From a virus: 35,952 nt of DNA. Made by a program: the position numbers and the translations under genes. The DNA is taken from positions 1 to 35,952 of the IMG/VR virus record IMGVR_UViG_3300025684_000032. The stretch is one strand, 5' to 3'. Within the stretch, counting starts at the first letter, position 1, and each line of letters opens with the position of its first letter. The notes under the pieces are model-generated. The model was not told the origin of the DNA, searched no databases, and worked only from the letters and a program-made list of their open reading frames with translations. Below, one piece after another: positions 17,301-24,902 of the stretch.

Positions 17301-20300
17301 CTAGCCAAAGCGCAGTTGCTACAGGCGGTACTGGTAGTGGTGCAAAGTTTGATGTTACTTTCTTAGATGGAGTATATACTTCTGTCGCAGTTGATGCTAT
17401 AGAGACAGGCGCAGGCTACAAAGTAGGCGATGTTGTTGTAGTAGAAGGCGCAGATGTAGTTGCTACAAGCGGATCGTTTAATGACATATCGATATCTGTT
17501 GATGCAGTTGAAGGAACCGGAGGTCAAGCAACTGCAATAAATTTATTAAGTGGAGGCACAACTGGTTATTCTAATGCTACTGATGTAGCTACAACAGGCG
17601 GCACCGGTGCTGGATTAACTGTTGACACTACAATTACTGCTGGAGTTATTACTGGGATTGTAATAAATAATGCAGGATCTGGATACTCTGAACTTGACAC
17701 TGTTACTATAACCGGTGGCGACAGTACTGCTACATTACGTATTCTAAATATAAGACAACTTGGCGCAATTACAAGCTCAACTTTTGCAGGAACAGGACCG
17801 CAATTAGATAAGACATATACAAGCACTCCGTACACTTCTACAACAGCTAACGGCAGTGCCGCAGTTATTGATATACAGATAACTGGAGCATCGTACAATG
17901 CTACCTTTACAAACGAAGGTATAAATTACCTTCCTACTGAAAATATTACAGTTGCAGGTACTGCACTAGGCGGAACGTCTCCGGCAAACGATGCTACTAT
18001 TGTAATTGACAATGTAGGCGGTACTGGCAATATTACAGTAGTTACAGTAACCGGAACAACATTTAACGGCGACACTGTTCAAGATATTGATACAGTAAAT
18101 AGAATACCAACAGGCGCCAACTTTAATATCAGCCACAATACAGATGAGACATTTGTAGTCGATATTAATAATCCAGGAACGGGTTATAATGCAGGCATGG
18201 AACTAACAGTAGCCGGAACATTGTTTGGCGGCACTTCGCCGGCAAATGACTTAACTATCACAGTAGCATCTGTTGATGGCCTAGGCACCGGCGCAATCAC
18301 GTCAATTACAACGTCTGGAACACCGTATGAACCAGTAGGAACTTACTTAAATCAGGCAGGAACTAATGTTCTACAAGTGGGAACAGGACTACAACTAGGT
18401 ATAGTTAGAAATAACGGAGTATATCCAGCAGTAAATATTACCGCTAGTGGTACTGGATATCAAGTTGGCGACAATTTACAAGTTTCAGGCGGCACACTTG
18501 ATGGTATTTCTCCACTAAATGATTTAAATCTTAGAGTAAATAGTGTTGGAGCATCTGGCGAAATTACTGGAATTATACCAGATTATATAGAAGCTAGTTT
18601 TGGCGCAAATATAGATCTAATATCAACAGTTACAATGTCAGATGTTACATCAGGAACTATAGCAAAAGACCTACCAATTACATTCAGTGCTATTGCTACA
18701 CTACAAGCAGAATTTACTACAGCGCACGGTCTAGTACCAGGTGATACATTTATCACTAGTGTTGAATCAGACAATGGTACAAACAACCATAACTTAGCAG
18801 CAGGTTCTTATATTGCTACCGAAATACCAACAGTAACTAGTTTACGATTCCAAGCAAGAACAATTGGTTCTATCGATAATAACGGTGGAGACGATCCAAT
18901 TATTGGACAGGTATTCCCAAGACCAGATTCGTTCTTTATTCACAGACCATTCGATGGTGGTGTGCAACTAGGAACAGGCGGACCGCAGCACGGTGCGCAA
19001 GCAATACGTCAAAGTAAAAAGTATATTCGTTACCAGTCAGGTAAGGGTATTATGTATACAACTGGTGCATTGTTTGCTCCAAGTTATGACATCCGTAGTG
19101 TAGTTTCGGACGGCTTAGAAGTTGGTTCAGAAATTACAATTACAACAGATGATAACGATCACGGTTGTCAAGTAGGCGGAATAATTAGACTGTTGGGTAT
19201 AGAAACACCAGGTTATAGTAGTGGCAATGAAACTGCTGTTCCTCCTAAGTTTGATTATGAAGTTACAGAAGTTGTAGACGAAAGAACATTTAAAGTATTA
19301 TCAAAGCGTAGACTAGGAGCAACAGATGCTGTACTAGGATTTGGCGCACAAATGAGTGTTGTTGCTTGGCACGGTGCTACAGTGCGCTCAGGTATCTTTG
19401 ATGATCAAAACGGTATTTTCTGGGAATTCGACGGCACACAAATTAATGTAGTACAGCGTACTGGTACGTTCCAGGTAGCAGGTACTATTGCTATAGCAGT
19501 TGATAAAAACGCAGTAACAGGCACTAATACTAGATTTAGAGACCAACTTAAAGCAGGAGACAGAATTATTATTAGAGGTATGACACACGTTGTATCGCAT
19601 GTTATTGACCAAACTAATATGACTGTTACTCCAGACTTTAGAGGTGTAACTGATGTTACTGGTGCTAAAGCAATGATAGTATTTGACAAGCGTACTAAAC
19701 AAGCAGACTTTAATTTAGATAGACTAGACGGAACTGGACCAAGTGGCTACGATATTGATATTGCTAAAATGCAAATGATTGGTATTCAGTACAGTTGGTA
19801 TGGTGCTGGTTTTATTGACTTTATGCTACGTGGCTCAGATGGTAACTTTGTATTTGCACACAGAATGCGTAACTCAAACGTAAACACAGAAGCATTTATG
19901 CGTTCAGGTAACTTGCCTGTACGTTATGAAGTTACTAACGAAGGCCCTAACGCAAAATTAGCAGCAGATATTGATGCATCACAAACTTCTATAACATTAG
20001 ATGCAGAAAACGGCAAGTTTTTCCCACAATATGGAACAGTTTATATTGATAACGAAATTATCCAGTTTACAGGAAGAACAGGTAGCGTATTAACAGGCTG
20101 TATTAGAGGCGCAACATTTACAAACTTCCAAGGCGGATCTGTAAGAAGTTACACAGCAGGCGCAGCAACAACACACAATGCAGGTACTGGAGTAGTATTA
20201 ATATCACAAACAATTACTCCGTTAATTAGTCACTGGGGTAGTGCGTTTATTACAGATGGTGGATTTGATGAAGATAGAGGTTATATTTTCTCATACGCTG

Positions 20301-21415
20301 CAACTGGTGTTGAAGTTAGTACTACTAGAAACACTGCCTTTATGATTAGACTAGCACCTAGCGTGTCAAACGCTATTGTTGGAGACCTAGGTGAGCGAGA
20401 ACTACTAAACCGTGCGCAATTACTACTACAAGGTCTTGAAATTACTTCAGATCCATTAGGCACTGGTGACACAGGCGGTATTGTTGTCCAAGGCGTTCTT
20501 AATCCGCAAAACTATCCACTTGATCCTGGATCTGTTGGATGGTCAGAACTAAGCGGGATTGCACAAGGCGGTCAACCTAGCTTCGCACAAATTGCCCCAG
20601 GCGGCGGTACACAATGGTCGTCAGGCGGAGCAGTATCAACTGTAACAGCAGCAATTAGTGCTAACATTGACACTGCGGTATATACACCGTTGGTTAATGG
20701 TCAGCAAGAAAATAGTAGTCCAATTGAAATACTAACAAGTGTATATGATGCAGTTGGCGACGTTTACGTAGGTGCTGACATTTATTCTGTTAACCCTAGT
20801 AATGCTTATACTGGCGGTAATCAAGGAACATATCGTGTAACTAATATTAATGTATCCGGCAATCAGACTCGAGTAGAGTTTAGAAGTACAACTGGTAGAA
20901 CTCAAAAGGCAGCAAACTGGTCAGGAACACCGGGTGTGTTCTTTAGACAGCCCACTTATACTGGGTTTACCAACAGATTAATATTTGCTAAAACAGTATG
21001 GGAAGCAACTGGCGCAAACGCCGGCACAGAAGTTGCTGTATCAGACACTAACTGGCCAGCTGGTACGGCAATATCGACTATAGAATTAAAATCTTTGGGC
21101 GGCACACAGTTTTATGAAGTAACATTTAACCAAACTTCAGTTGTTTCATTATCAGCTGGACAAACAGTTACATTCTTACAAGGATACGAACCGCCGTATG
21201 CACAACCAGGTGAAACTGTATTCTCATTTATTGCAAATCCAGGAGAACGTTCAACTCTGGACTTATCGCAGTTGAAGGAACTTACTAACACACCACTAGG
21301 CGGCAGAGGAACATTCCCTAATGGTCCTGATGTGTTAGCAATCAACGTTTATAAAATTAGTGGCGCTGCAATTAATTCAAACATTATTCTAAAATGGGGT
21401 GAAGCTCAGGCTTAA
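14369..21415 (+). CDS. Very large modular tail-fibre/virion protein (2348 aa)
   Basis: Modules in order: a helical C-x-RD module with an inserted beta-domain (residues ~30-195); a second copy of that inserted domain (~250-355); a cupredoxin-like domain (~548-663) with His601, Cys648, His651 and Met654; five or six copies of a beta-module (G-x-GY-x-x-G, then ND-x-x-I-x-V) between ~900 and 1410; then a C-terminal region (DGTGPSGYDIDIAKMQMIG, YSWYGAGFIDFMLRG, NSNVNTEAFMRSGNLPVRYE) that resembles large virion proteins of marine T4-like phages. The start follows the previous stop by 3 nt and no strong ribosome site is seen, so it is probably coupled. It is likely a fibre or baseplate protein involved in host contact. 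Function is by resemblance. Confidence 0.8.
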   Translation: MAKTQIKNYVFKPGIGATDNLFPNAYSLLNSNKAYIQKEAGAYITNKIANAAQYTPTGATYAPTTGVLEVTIGTHNFNVGDALLIAASGITFRCALDGNATLHPYPRVTDPAYQKALEITATTSTSVTVNVGISSDTSVHTFESALTNAISDVFFNYTNTSEAKCERDIGYVVGAYLNDLRFGGNETLYNNIKYYWDQTVAQVDGDRGPEIATHNFIGRLIKDYIFANTAYTSLQTAEAQVIDATKTAETATYTPTGATYKPDTGLMTITLTGHDLTVGSSIVIAPGGITFTCALDANATLHPYPRGTGVPNASGRDPFYRTSATVIAVTTDTVTINVGISSDTSIHTFYSAVAGSVSSSAAVIIDTFAYATTTVIANGLTFLPTKVYTGVGTLKWQGRYSVDEILLITNATRSEVIYNFTNAVTGGSVTVQDTGTDTDFLKYLETTDGVTTFTINYDTRTHAATDDIQLFIEEKEVRTRPYDFGTDAIERPRAALPVSMLDADFEYGLQPTKWSAIGTLRGYPSVYEIPGTDASVQKVVTDASLSEPTQIFTGAVTNNGTSNWTFSSATHRNGNLTGLDPAITIIEGDTLTITNNAGSGHPFYFKTVAGTGTDNQVSNVTNNGSVIAGNAISWTTQPGDAGTYYYGCSNHAAMSGTITVLANDGGTGIGQSLITVTTVSAHGFSSGTPVSLKALENSIAGASRAEGTFIIVNVPSTSTFQYFAKAKVGTAAGQLLSTGYTQLREAGFYTGASIGSPEFTIASNGSSGTMFAQLGVLAGENIIPFDGTAPELGSPLSQASIPLGSQVTSIIDNSAGGGTYLSPLTETNTVAGQNEMVFQDATGIVPNLAIDRGDGNAIYISSLSGNTATFNDNFVNGVVGNKNTYTGVFPANQTPNGSLAKFDISYAGDSSGLYVIDAIENDGIQYAIGNRIKILGTDLGGATPANDATITVTQLGSDNSIDEATISGTHFDQDIYLPSQSAVATGGTGSGAKFDVTFLDGVYTSVAVDAIETGAGYKVGDVVVVEGADVVATSGSFNDISISVDAVEGTGGQATAINLLSGGTTGYSNATDVATTGGTGAGLTVDTTITAGVITGIVINNAGSGYSELDTVTITGGDSTATLRILNIRQLGAITSSTFAGTGPQLDKTYTSTPYTSTTANGSAAVIDIQITGASYNATFTNEGINYLPTENITVAGTALGGTSPANDATIVIDNVGGTGNITVVTVTGTTFNGDTVQDIDTVNRIPTGANFNISHNTDETFVVDINNPGTGYNAGMELTVAGTLFGGTSPANDLTITVASVDGLGTGAITSITTSGTPYEPVGTYLNQAGTNVLQVGTGLQLGIVRNNGVYPAVNITASGTGYQVGDNLQVSGGTLDGISPLNDLNLRVNSVGASGEITGIIPDYIEASFGANIDLISTVTMSDVTSGTIAKDLPITFSAIATLQAEFTTAHGLVPGDTFITSVESDNGTNNHNLAAGSYIATEIPTVTSLRFQARTIGSIDNNGGDDPIIGQVFPRPDSFFIHRPFDGGVQLGTGGPQHGAQAIRQSKKYIRYQSGKGIMYTTGALFAPSYDIRSVVSDGLEVGSEITITTDDNDHGCQVGGIIRLLGIETPGYSSGNETAVPPKFDYEVTEVVDERTFKVLSKRRLGATDAVLGFGAQMSVVAWHGATVRSGIFDDQNGIFWEFDGTQINVVQRTGTFQVAGTIAIAVDKNAVTGTNTRFRDQLKAGDRIIIRGMTHVVSHVIDQTNMTVTPDFRGVTDVTGAKAMIVFDKRTKQADFNLDRLDGTGPSGYDIDIAKMQMIGIQYSWYGAGFIDFMLRGSDGNFVFAHRMRNSNVNTEAFMRSGNLPVRYEVTNEGPNAKLAADIDASQTSITLDAENGKFFPQYGTVYIDNEIIQFTGRTGSVLTGCIRGATFTNFQGGSVRSYTAGAATTHNAGTGVVLISQTITPLISHWGSAFITDGGFDEDRGYIFSYAATGVEVSTTRNTAFMIRLAPSVSNAIVGDLGERELLNRAQLLLQGLEITSDPLGTGDTGGIVVQGVLNPQNYPLDPGSVGWSELSGIAQGGQPSFAQIAPGGGTQWSSGGAVSTVTAAISANIDTAVYTPLVNGQQENSSPIEILTSVYDAVGDVYVGADIYSVNPSNAYTGGNQGTYRVTNINVSGNQTRVEFRSTTGRTQKAANWSGTPGVFFRQPTYTGFTNRLIFAKTVWEATGANAGTEVAVSDTNWPAGTAISTIELKSLGGTQFYEVTFNQTSVVSLSAGQTVTFLQGYEPPYAQPGETVFSFIANPGERSTLDLSQLKELTNTPLGGRGTFPNGPDVLAINVYKISGAAINSNIILKWGEAQA
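14754..15403 (+). repeat. Intragenic direct repeat of a beta-domain
   Basis: A 29-nt block is identical at 14754-14782 and 15375-15403, 621 nt apart. It closes two copies of a domain that both contain TPTGATY, GITF-x-CALD and NATLHPYPR. This is an internal duplication within the large fibre gene. Confidence 0.8.
16011..16357 (+). other. Cupredoxin-like domain with apparent type-1 copper ligands
   Basis: Within the 2348-residue protein, TIIEGDTLTITNNAGSGHPF leads to TYYYGCSNHAAMSGTITV. His601 (16169), Cys648 (16310), His651 (16319) and Met654 (16328) reproduce the His...Cys-x2-His-x2-Met spacing of amicyanin-type blue copper proteins. Fold and ligands are read from the sequence; actual copper binding is inference. 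Confidence 0.6.
17070..18590 (+). repeat. Tandem beta-modules in the large fibre gene
   Basis: Five or six diverged copies of a module of about 65-80 residues. The signature is G-x-GY or GI-x-Y, then G-x-x-(I/L)-x-(V/I)-x-G, then a GGTSPAND-like loop, then strands ending in I-S/T-G-T. The clearest loops are GGATPANDATI, GGTSPANDATI and GGTSPANDLTI. The same module is inserted in the 8662 gene product. Confidence 0.75.
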
Positions 21416-22026
21416 TGCGCTTCTATCCAGTCTGCAAAAGAACTAAGATCATCAAATACGATGGTCTTTTTCTTTATGTCGCGGTAAGTAAATTTGTTTA
21501 ATTGTTGTTCAGTTTCTAGCCCATGTCCAGTACGAACTAGTATTGGCCTTGCGCCTATTTTATGAGCAGCTTTTAAATCACTTAGTTTATCGCCTACATA
21601 ATAACCTTTGTTAAACTTAATATGCGGATGTTCTTTTTGACATCTTTTAAACATTCCTAAATTAGGCTTAGCATACATATTACTTTTATGACTACTTGCA
21701 CTATAATAGATAGCATCAATGCTGGGGCATCCTGCTTCTCCAAATAAGTCTAACATATACTGATGCAGTGTATCAACATCTTCTTCAGTAAACAATCCGT
21801 GTTCAATGCCGCCTTGATTTGTAATGATTGCAATTTTATGACCAAGGTTACGAAGTTTTGCAATTGCTTCTAAACTACCTTCGATAGGCTCAAAATCAGT
21901 ACCCTTATAAGTATACGTGCCACGATCGACATTAATAACTCCGTCACGATCAAGCCCGATTACACATTTAGGAGCAATATAACCTGGTGCTGACATCGGA
22001 TCTTCACCCCAATAAATATCAACCAT
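21412..22026 (-). CDS. gmhB: D-glycero-D-manno-heptose-1,7-bisphosphate 7-phosphatase (GmhB-like, HAD)
   Basis: HAD motifs are complete: motif I GLDRDGVIN (Asp26, Asp28), motif II IITNQGG, a Lys-Pro at residue 120-121 (YAKPNLGMF) and motif IV VGDKLSD. Overall order and length (204 aa) match GmhB/HisB-type phosphatases. GmhB removes the 7-phosphate so that HldE can adenylylate heptose 1-phosphate. The Cys-x-His...Cys-x-Cys zinc loop of E. coli GmhB is replaced by YYSASSHKSNMYAKPN, so this is a zinc-less variant. The start overlaps the cupin gene by 8 nt with GGAAG just upstream. The stop shares a TTAA with the convergent fibre gene. A generic sugar-phosphatase role is possible but the operon argues for heptose. 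Confidence 0.8.
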   Translation of the reverse strand: MVDIYWGEDPMSAPGYIAPKCVIGLDRDGVINVDRGTYTYKGTDFEPIEGSLEAIAKLRNLGHKIAIITNQGGIEHGLFTEEDVDTLHQYMLDLFGEAGCPSIDAIYYSASSHKSNMYAKPNLGMFKRCQKEHPHIKFNKGYYVGDKLSDLKAAHKIGARPILVRTGHGLETEQQLNKFTYRDIKKKTIVFDDLSSFADWIEAH

Positions 22027-22441
22027 CTTGATCTTCCGGATTTAAATTAGGTTCGTATTGTTGCTTTTGACTATCACCTGGTGCAACTCTATAATTATCT
22101 TCTACACTATCAGCAGTACTAACTTCAGTAATACTAGAACCTTCTTGTAAACAAATTAATTGATGAGGTTGTAACGGAGGATTGTGCCACACATCTCCTT
22201 CTTTTAGATTCTTTTCGTATAACGTTGCATTAGAAGTATCAATCCAGCGTACTTTAAATTGTCCAGTATTAACAAACCAAGTTTCATCCTTTTCTTTATG
22301 AAAGTGCATACTAAATTTAGCATTTGCTTTTTCAAAGAACATGATTTTACCGCAGTACTTGTCAGTAGATGCCCAAATTAATTCGTAGCCCCATCCTTTA
22401 GGAACAACTCCGCTAAGTCTAGTTGGTTCATTATTTTCCAT
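22019..22441 (-). CDS. Cupin, phosphomannose-isomerase-like; candidate heptose isomerase
   Basis: This is a 140-residue single cupin. Motif 1 is intact: His46-x-His48, Glu53 and Gly60 (FSMHFHKEKDETWFVNTG). Motif 2 has GDVWHNPPLQPHQL with His93. The start VVPKGWGYELIW resembles cupin domains of type II mannose-6-phosphate isomerases. It overlaps hldD by 11 nt and gmhB by 8 nt, so it is part of the heptose operon. The operon lacks gmhA, the aldose-ketose isomerase for sedoheptulose 7-phosphate, and this protein sits where that step is missing. Isomerase function is inference; a sugar-binding or epimerase-type cupin is the alternative. Confidence 0.65.
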   Translation of the reverse strand: MENNEPTRLSGVVPKGWGYELIWASTDKYCGKIMFFEKANAKFSMHFHKEKDETWFVNTGQFKVRWIDTSNATLYEKNLKEGDVWHNPPLQPHQLICLQEGSSITEVSTADSVEDNYRVAPGDSQKQQYEPNLNPEDQDG

Positions 22442-23249
22442 TAATATAATCCTCTATGTTAGTCCACTGCATGTCTACTACACTATTTAAATTAGTTAAG
22501 TCTGCACATGTGTATTTTTGGTATTGTGACTTTATGTTGTCCGGCATTGGTATATAATGTATACCGGCGTTATGCTTGTTAGCAATAGTTTCTGCCACAG
22601 TTTGAAAACTTACAGGATTGTTTGTACCTACATTAAAAATTCCTGATTGATCTACGTCAAACATTTTTTCATGTAACTTGCAAATGTCATCTACACAAAC
22701 AAAGTCTCTGCAGTATTTGTCACTATCTTCAAACAATGTAATTAGACCGTCTTCTTTTGCTTGTTTTGAAAACTTGGTATACGGACTTGCTTGATTGCCT
22801 TTGTGTTCTTCACCTTCTCCGTAAACATTAAAGTAACGGAAGCCTTGTATTTTAATTGCAAATTCATCTATGTATTGATTAATGAATCTGTCAAACAAAT
22901 ACTTTGACCATGCATACGGCGATTGCGGAAGTAATGGTCCGTTCTCAGTAAAGTGTTCAGTAGGACCGTACACACTTGCACTAGATGCATATTGTAAGTT
23001 AGTGCCAAAATTTTCACATATTTGTGCAAGTCTAACACTAAACTCAAAATTCTGTTCTAGTATTTGATTCACATCTGTATATGTGGTTGAACTAATAGCA
23101 CCTAAGTGTATACACCAATCATAGCCTTCAGTATGTGGAAGCACACCTGGCTCCCATTCCCAGCCTTCTACTTCGTGTCCTCGTTGTTGCAAATAGCTTG
23201 CAACATTCTTGCCAATAAATCCTTCGTTTCCTGTAACTAATATTTTCAT
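22431..23249 (-). CDS. hldD: ADP-L-glycero-D-manno-heptose 6-epimerase
   Basis: This is an extended SDR epimerase of 272 residues. The NAD(P) site is GNEGFIG (residues 7-13). The active site has SSASVYG and Tyr112-x3-Lys116 (PYAWSKYLFD). HldD-specific stretches are strong: GFRYFNVYGEGEEHKG, RDFVCVDDIC, SGIFNVGT, FQTVAETIA and YIPMPDNIKSQYQ-x-x-TCADLTNL, which line up with E. coli HldD along the whole length. It converts ADP-D,D-heptose to ADP-L,D-heptose. It is about 30-40 residues shorter than the bacterial enzyme. It overlaps hldE by 4 nt (ATGA), with AGAGG 8 nt upstream. Confidence 0.9.
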   Translation of the reverse strand: MKILVTGNEGFIGKNVASYLQQRGHEVEGWEWEPGVLPHTEGYDWCIHLGAISSTTYTDVNQILEQNFEFSVRLAQICENFGTNLQYASSASVYGPTEHFTENGPLLPQSPYAWSKYLFDRFINQYIDEFAIKIQGFRYFNVYGEGEEHKGNQASPYTKFSKQAKEDGLITLFEDSDKYCRDFVCVDDICKLHEKMFDVDQSGIFNVGTNNPVSFQTVAETIANKHNAGIHYIPMPDNIKSQYQKYTCADLTNLNSVVDMQWTNIEDYINGK

Positions 23250-24385
23250 TTGCTTGCCTCTATAATCTCTGTTGTTGAATAACCTTCAACTGTAGGAACA
23301 AGATGTACCTCTGCCAAATCGTGTCCTACAACTTGTTCTACTGTGTAATCGCCGCCTTTTACAATAACGTGCGGAACTACTTCTTTAATTAATCTGTACG
23401 GAGTGTCTTCGTCAAACACAATTACTTCGTCTACCCACGGTAATAATTCTAATTGCTTTTTACGTTTGTTTACATTATTAATAGGACGCTTAGGACCTTT
23501 AAATCGCCTAACACTTTCATCTGAATTTATACCTACTATTAGTTTTCCACCGAGCGATTTTGCTTCAGCTAGTAGCTCAAAGTGACCCGTGTGTAGTATA
23601 TCAAAGCATCCGTTAGTAAACACTATACGTTCTTCAAGATCGCTTACAGCAAGCTTGTGTGTACCTACGTGCTTAACTGCTTCTCTAGAACCTTTAACAG
23701 CAAGTTCTAAACAACGCTTGTAATTGTATTGCTTTGTCAGGCCATATACAAATGCTGCTAAGAAACAATCACCGGCACCTGTAACATCTGACACTTCTAC
23801 AGGCTCAACTGGAATATTATATTCTGTATTATCTATAATAGCAACTACATTATCGCCTGCATTAGTAGTAATAATATTACCTTGCCAATCATTGAATCCA
23901 AATTTAGTAAATTCGCTGTTGTTAGGTTTTACTAACCATGCGTCCTTATACTGATTTGCATGTTCTTTAGGATCTACAATTATTTTACAATTAAATTTGT
24001 TAATGTGTTTAATAATTTCAAGTGACTCGTCTAGTACACCTTTATTATAATCACTTAATATAACATACTCGTATTCTGAAAAGTCTTGTAACTCTATAGT
24101 TTCTAATACCGATGTACCATCTGCATGTTTATCATCGTCAATGCGTGTGACGTAATGTCCGTCACAAATCACTCGAGTTTTAATACTGCTAGGTTGCTCG
24201 GTTTCAAATAGTGTTACATCAACCCCTAGGCTTTTTAAGTTTTCGTAAACAAGCCCTGCGCCGCCAAGGGATTCAACTTCACGCTGATACTTAACCACAG
24301 GTACAGGCGCCTCGGGACTTAAACGTTCTGAAGTGCCATAGATATATTTGTCGATTATTACATCGCCGAGAATTAATACTTTCAT
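23246..24385 (-). CDS. hldE: Bifunctional heptose 7-phosphate kinase / heptose 1-phosphate adenylyltransferase
   Basis: The N-terminal PfkB-type kinase covers residues 1 to about 250: LGDVIIDKYIYG, RLSPEAPVPVVK, VILSDYNKGVL, VDPKEHANQY, VKPNNSEF and DVTGAGD (200-206, catalytic Asp206). The C-terminal nucleotidyltransferase runs from about 253: FTNGCFDILHTGH (HxGH at 265-268), GINSDESVRRFKG, FDEDTPYRLI and KGGDY (344-347). Every landmark aligns with E. coli HldE (477 aa), but the phage protein is 379 aa; the kinase lid segment and the interdomain linker are shortened. It performs two steps of ADP-heptose synthesis. It is first gene of the operon, with a consensus promoter whose start would fall on the ATG. 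Confidence 0.93.
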   Translation of the reverse strand: MKVLILGDVIIDKYIYGTSERLSPEAPVPVVKYQREVESLGGAGLVYENLKSLGVDVTLFETEQPSSIKTRVICDGHYVTRIDDDKHADGTSVLETIELQDFSEYEYVILSDYNKGVLDESLEIIKHINKFNCKIIVDPKEHANQYKDAWLVKPNNSEFTKFGFNDWQGNIITTNAGDNVVAIIDNTEYNIPVEPVEVSDVTGAGDCFLAAFVYGLTKQYNYKRCLELAVKGSREAVKHVGTHKLAVSDLEERIVFTNGCFDILHTGHFELLAEAKSLGGKLIVGINSDESVRRFKGPKRPINNVNKRKKQLELLPWVDEVIVFDEDTPYRLIKEVVPHVIVKGGDYTVEQVVGHDLAEVHLVPTVEGYSTTEIIEASK

Positions 24386-24391
24386 ACTTCT

Positions 24392-24420
24392 ATTATACTA
24401 TCGTTTAGGTTATTTGTCAA
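24392..24420 (-). promoter_or_regulatory. Perfect sigma70-type promoter for the hldE operon
   Basis: On the minus strand TTGACA (24420-24415) is followed after exactly 17 nt by TATAAT (24397-24392). AGAAGT and the hldE ATG follow at once. The -35 box lies in the last codons of the Nudix gene. It is unlike the NATAAATA late boxes and implies recognition by unmodified host polymerase. Confidence 0.85.
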
Positions 24421-24850
24421 GTAAATTAATTGTTTGAAAAACAGTATCTAACTTGGTTAGATTAACTTTACTTTGTAGTGTATTACGCAATCCATGATGC
24501 AAGGGTTTAGGCCATTTAGTAAAACTACACCATGCGTAACCGTTGTGTTCTATATTAAGTTTAGGAATAAATTCTTCCTGTACAACACACAAATATGTAT
24601 GGAAATAAAATTTACTATCAGGAGAAATAAAACTTTCTAACGGAAGTGTCTTTTTAATTTCTGGAACAAATCCAATTTCTTCTTCAATTTCTCGAGTAAG
24701 ACCTTCCCACGGTGTTTCAGCACCTTCGTTAGTGCCACCAACAAGACCCCACAGATTATTACGCTTACCTTGCGCTCTGTGTAAGAATAAAAATCTATTT
24801 GTATCTAAGGTGTAAAACAGTGCTCCACTGCAAGTAATCATATCGTTCAT
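24410..24850 (-). CDS. Nudix hydrolase
   Basis: The 146-residue protein has a full Nudix box, G39-x5-E45-x7-REIEEEIG ending at Gly60, preceded by the substrate-side strand LFLHRAQGKRNNLWGLVGG. Nudix enzymes hydrolyse nucleoside diphosphate-linked compounds. Marine T4-like phages often carry one. Here it sits between gp15 and the ADP-heptose operon, so an NDP-sugar or damaged nucleotide is a plausible substrate, but the sequence does not decide. The ATG at 24850 has no good ribosome site; a second ATG three codons in is possible. Its stop is 24 nt before hldE and it contains the hldE -35 box. Confidence 0.88.
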   Translation of the reverse strand: MNDMITCSGALFYTLDTNRFLFLHRAQGKRNNLWGLVGGTNEGAETPWEGLTREIEEEIGFVPEIKKTLPLESFISPDSKFYFHTYLCVVQEEFIPKLNIEHNGYAWCSFTKWPKPLHHGLRNTLQSKVNLTKLDTVFQTINLLDK

Positions 24851-24858
24851 ACATATAA

Positions 24859-24902
24859 TTAGCCTACAAGATCAATTCTCTATGACCCAACTGGACAAGA
24901 AG
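24859..24902 (-). pseudogene. Duplicated remnant of the gp15 C terminus
   Basis: Directly after the gp15 stop, 44 nt repeat the end of gp15. The first 35 nt are 27/35 identical to 24903-24937. Read in frame it gives SCPVGS-stop-RIDLVG-stop against YPVGSWRVELAG-stop in gp15. The Trp codon TGG has become TAG, and other changes are conservative (V to I, E to D). It is therefore the tail of a diverged gp15 homologue, not random sequence. Confidence 0.7.

Noticed and set aside
22011-22018. AATAAATA on the plus strand near the gmhB start
   Set aside because: It lies inside minus-strand coding sequence and no plus-strand gene follows.
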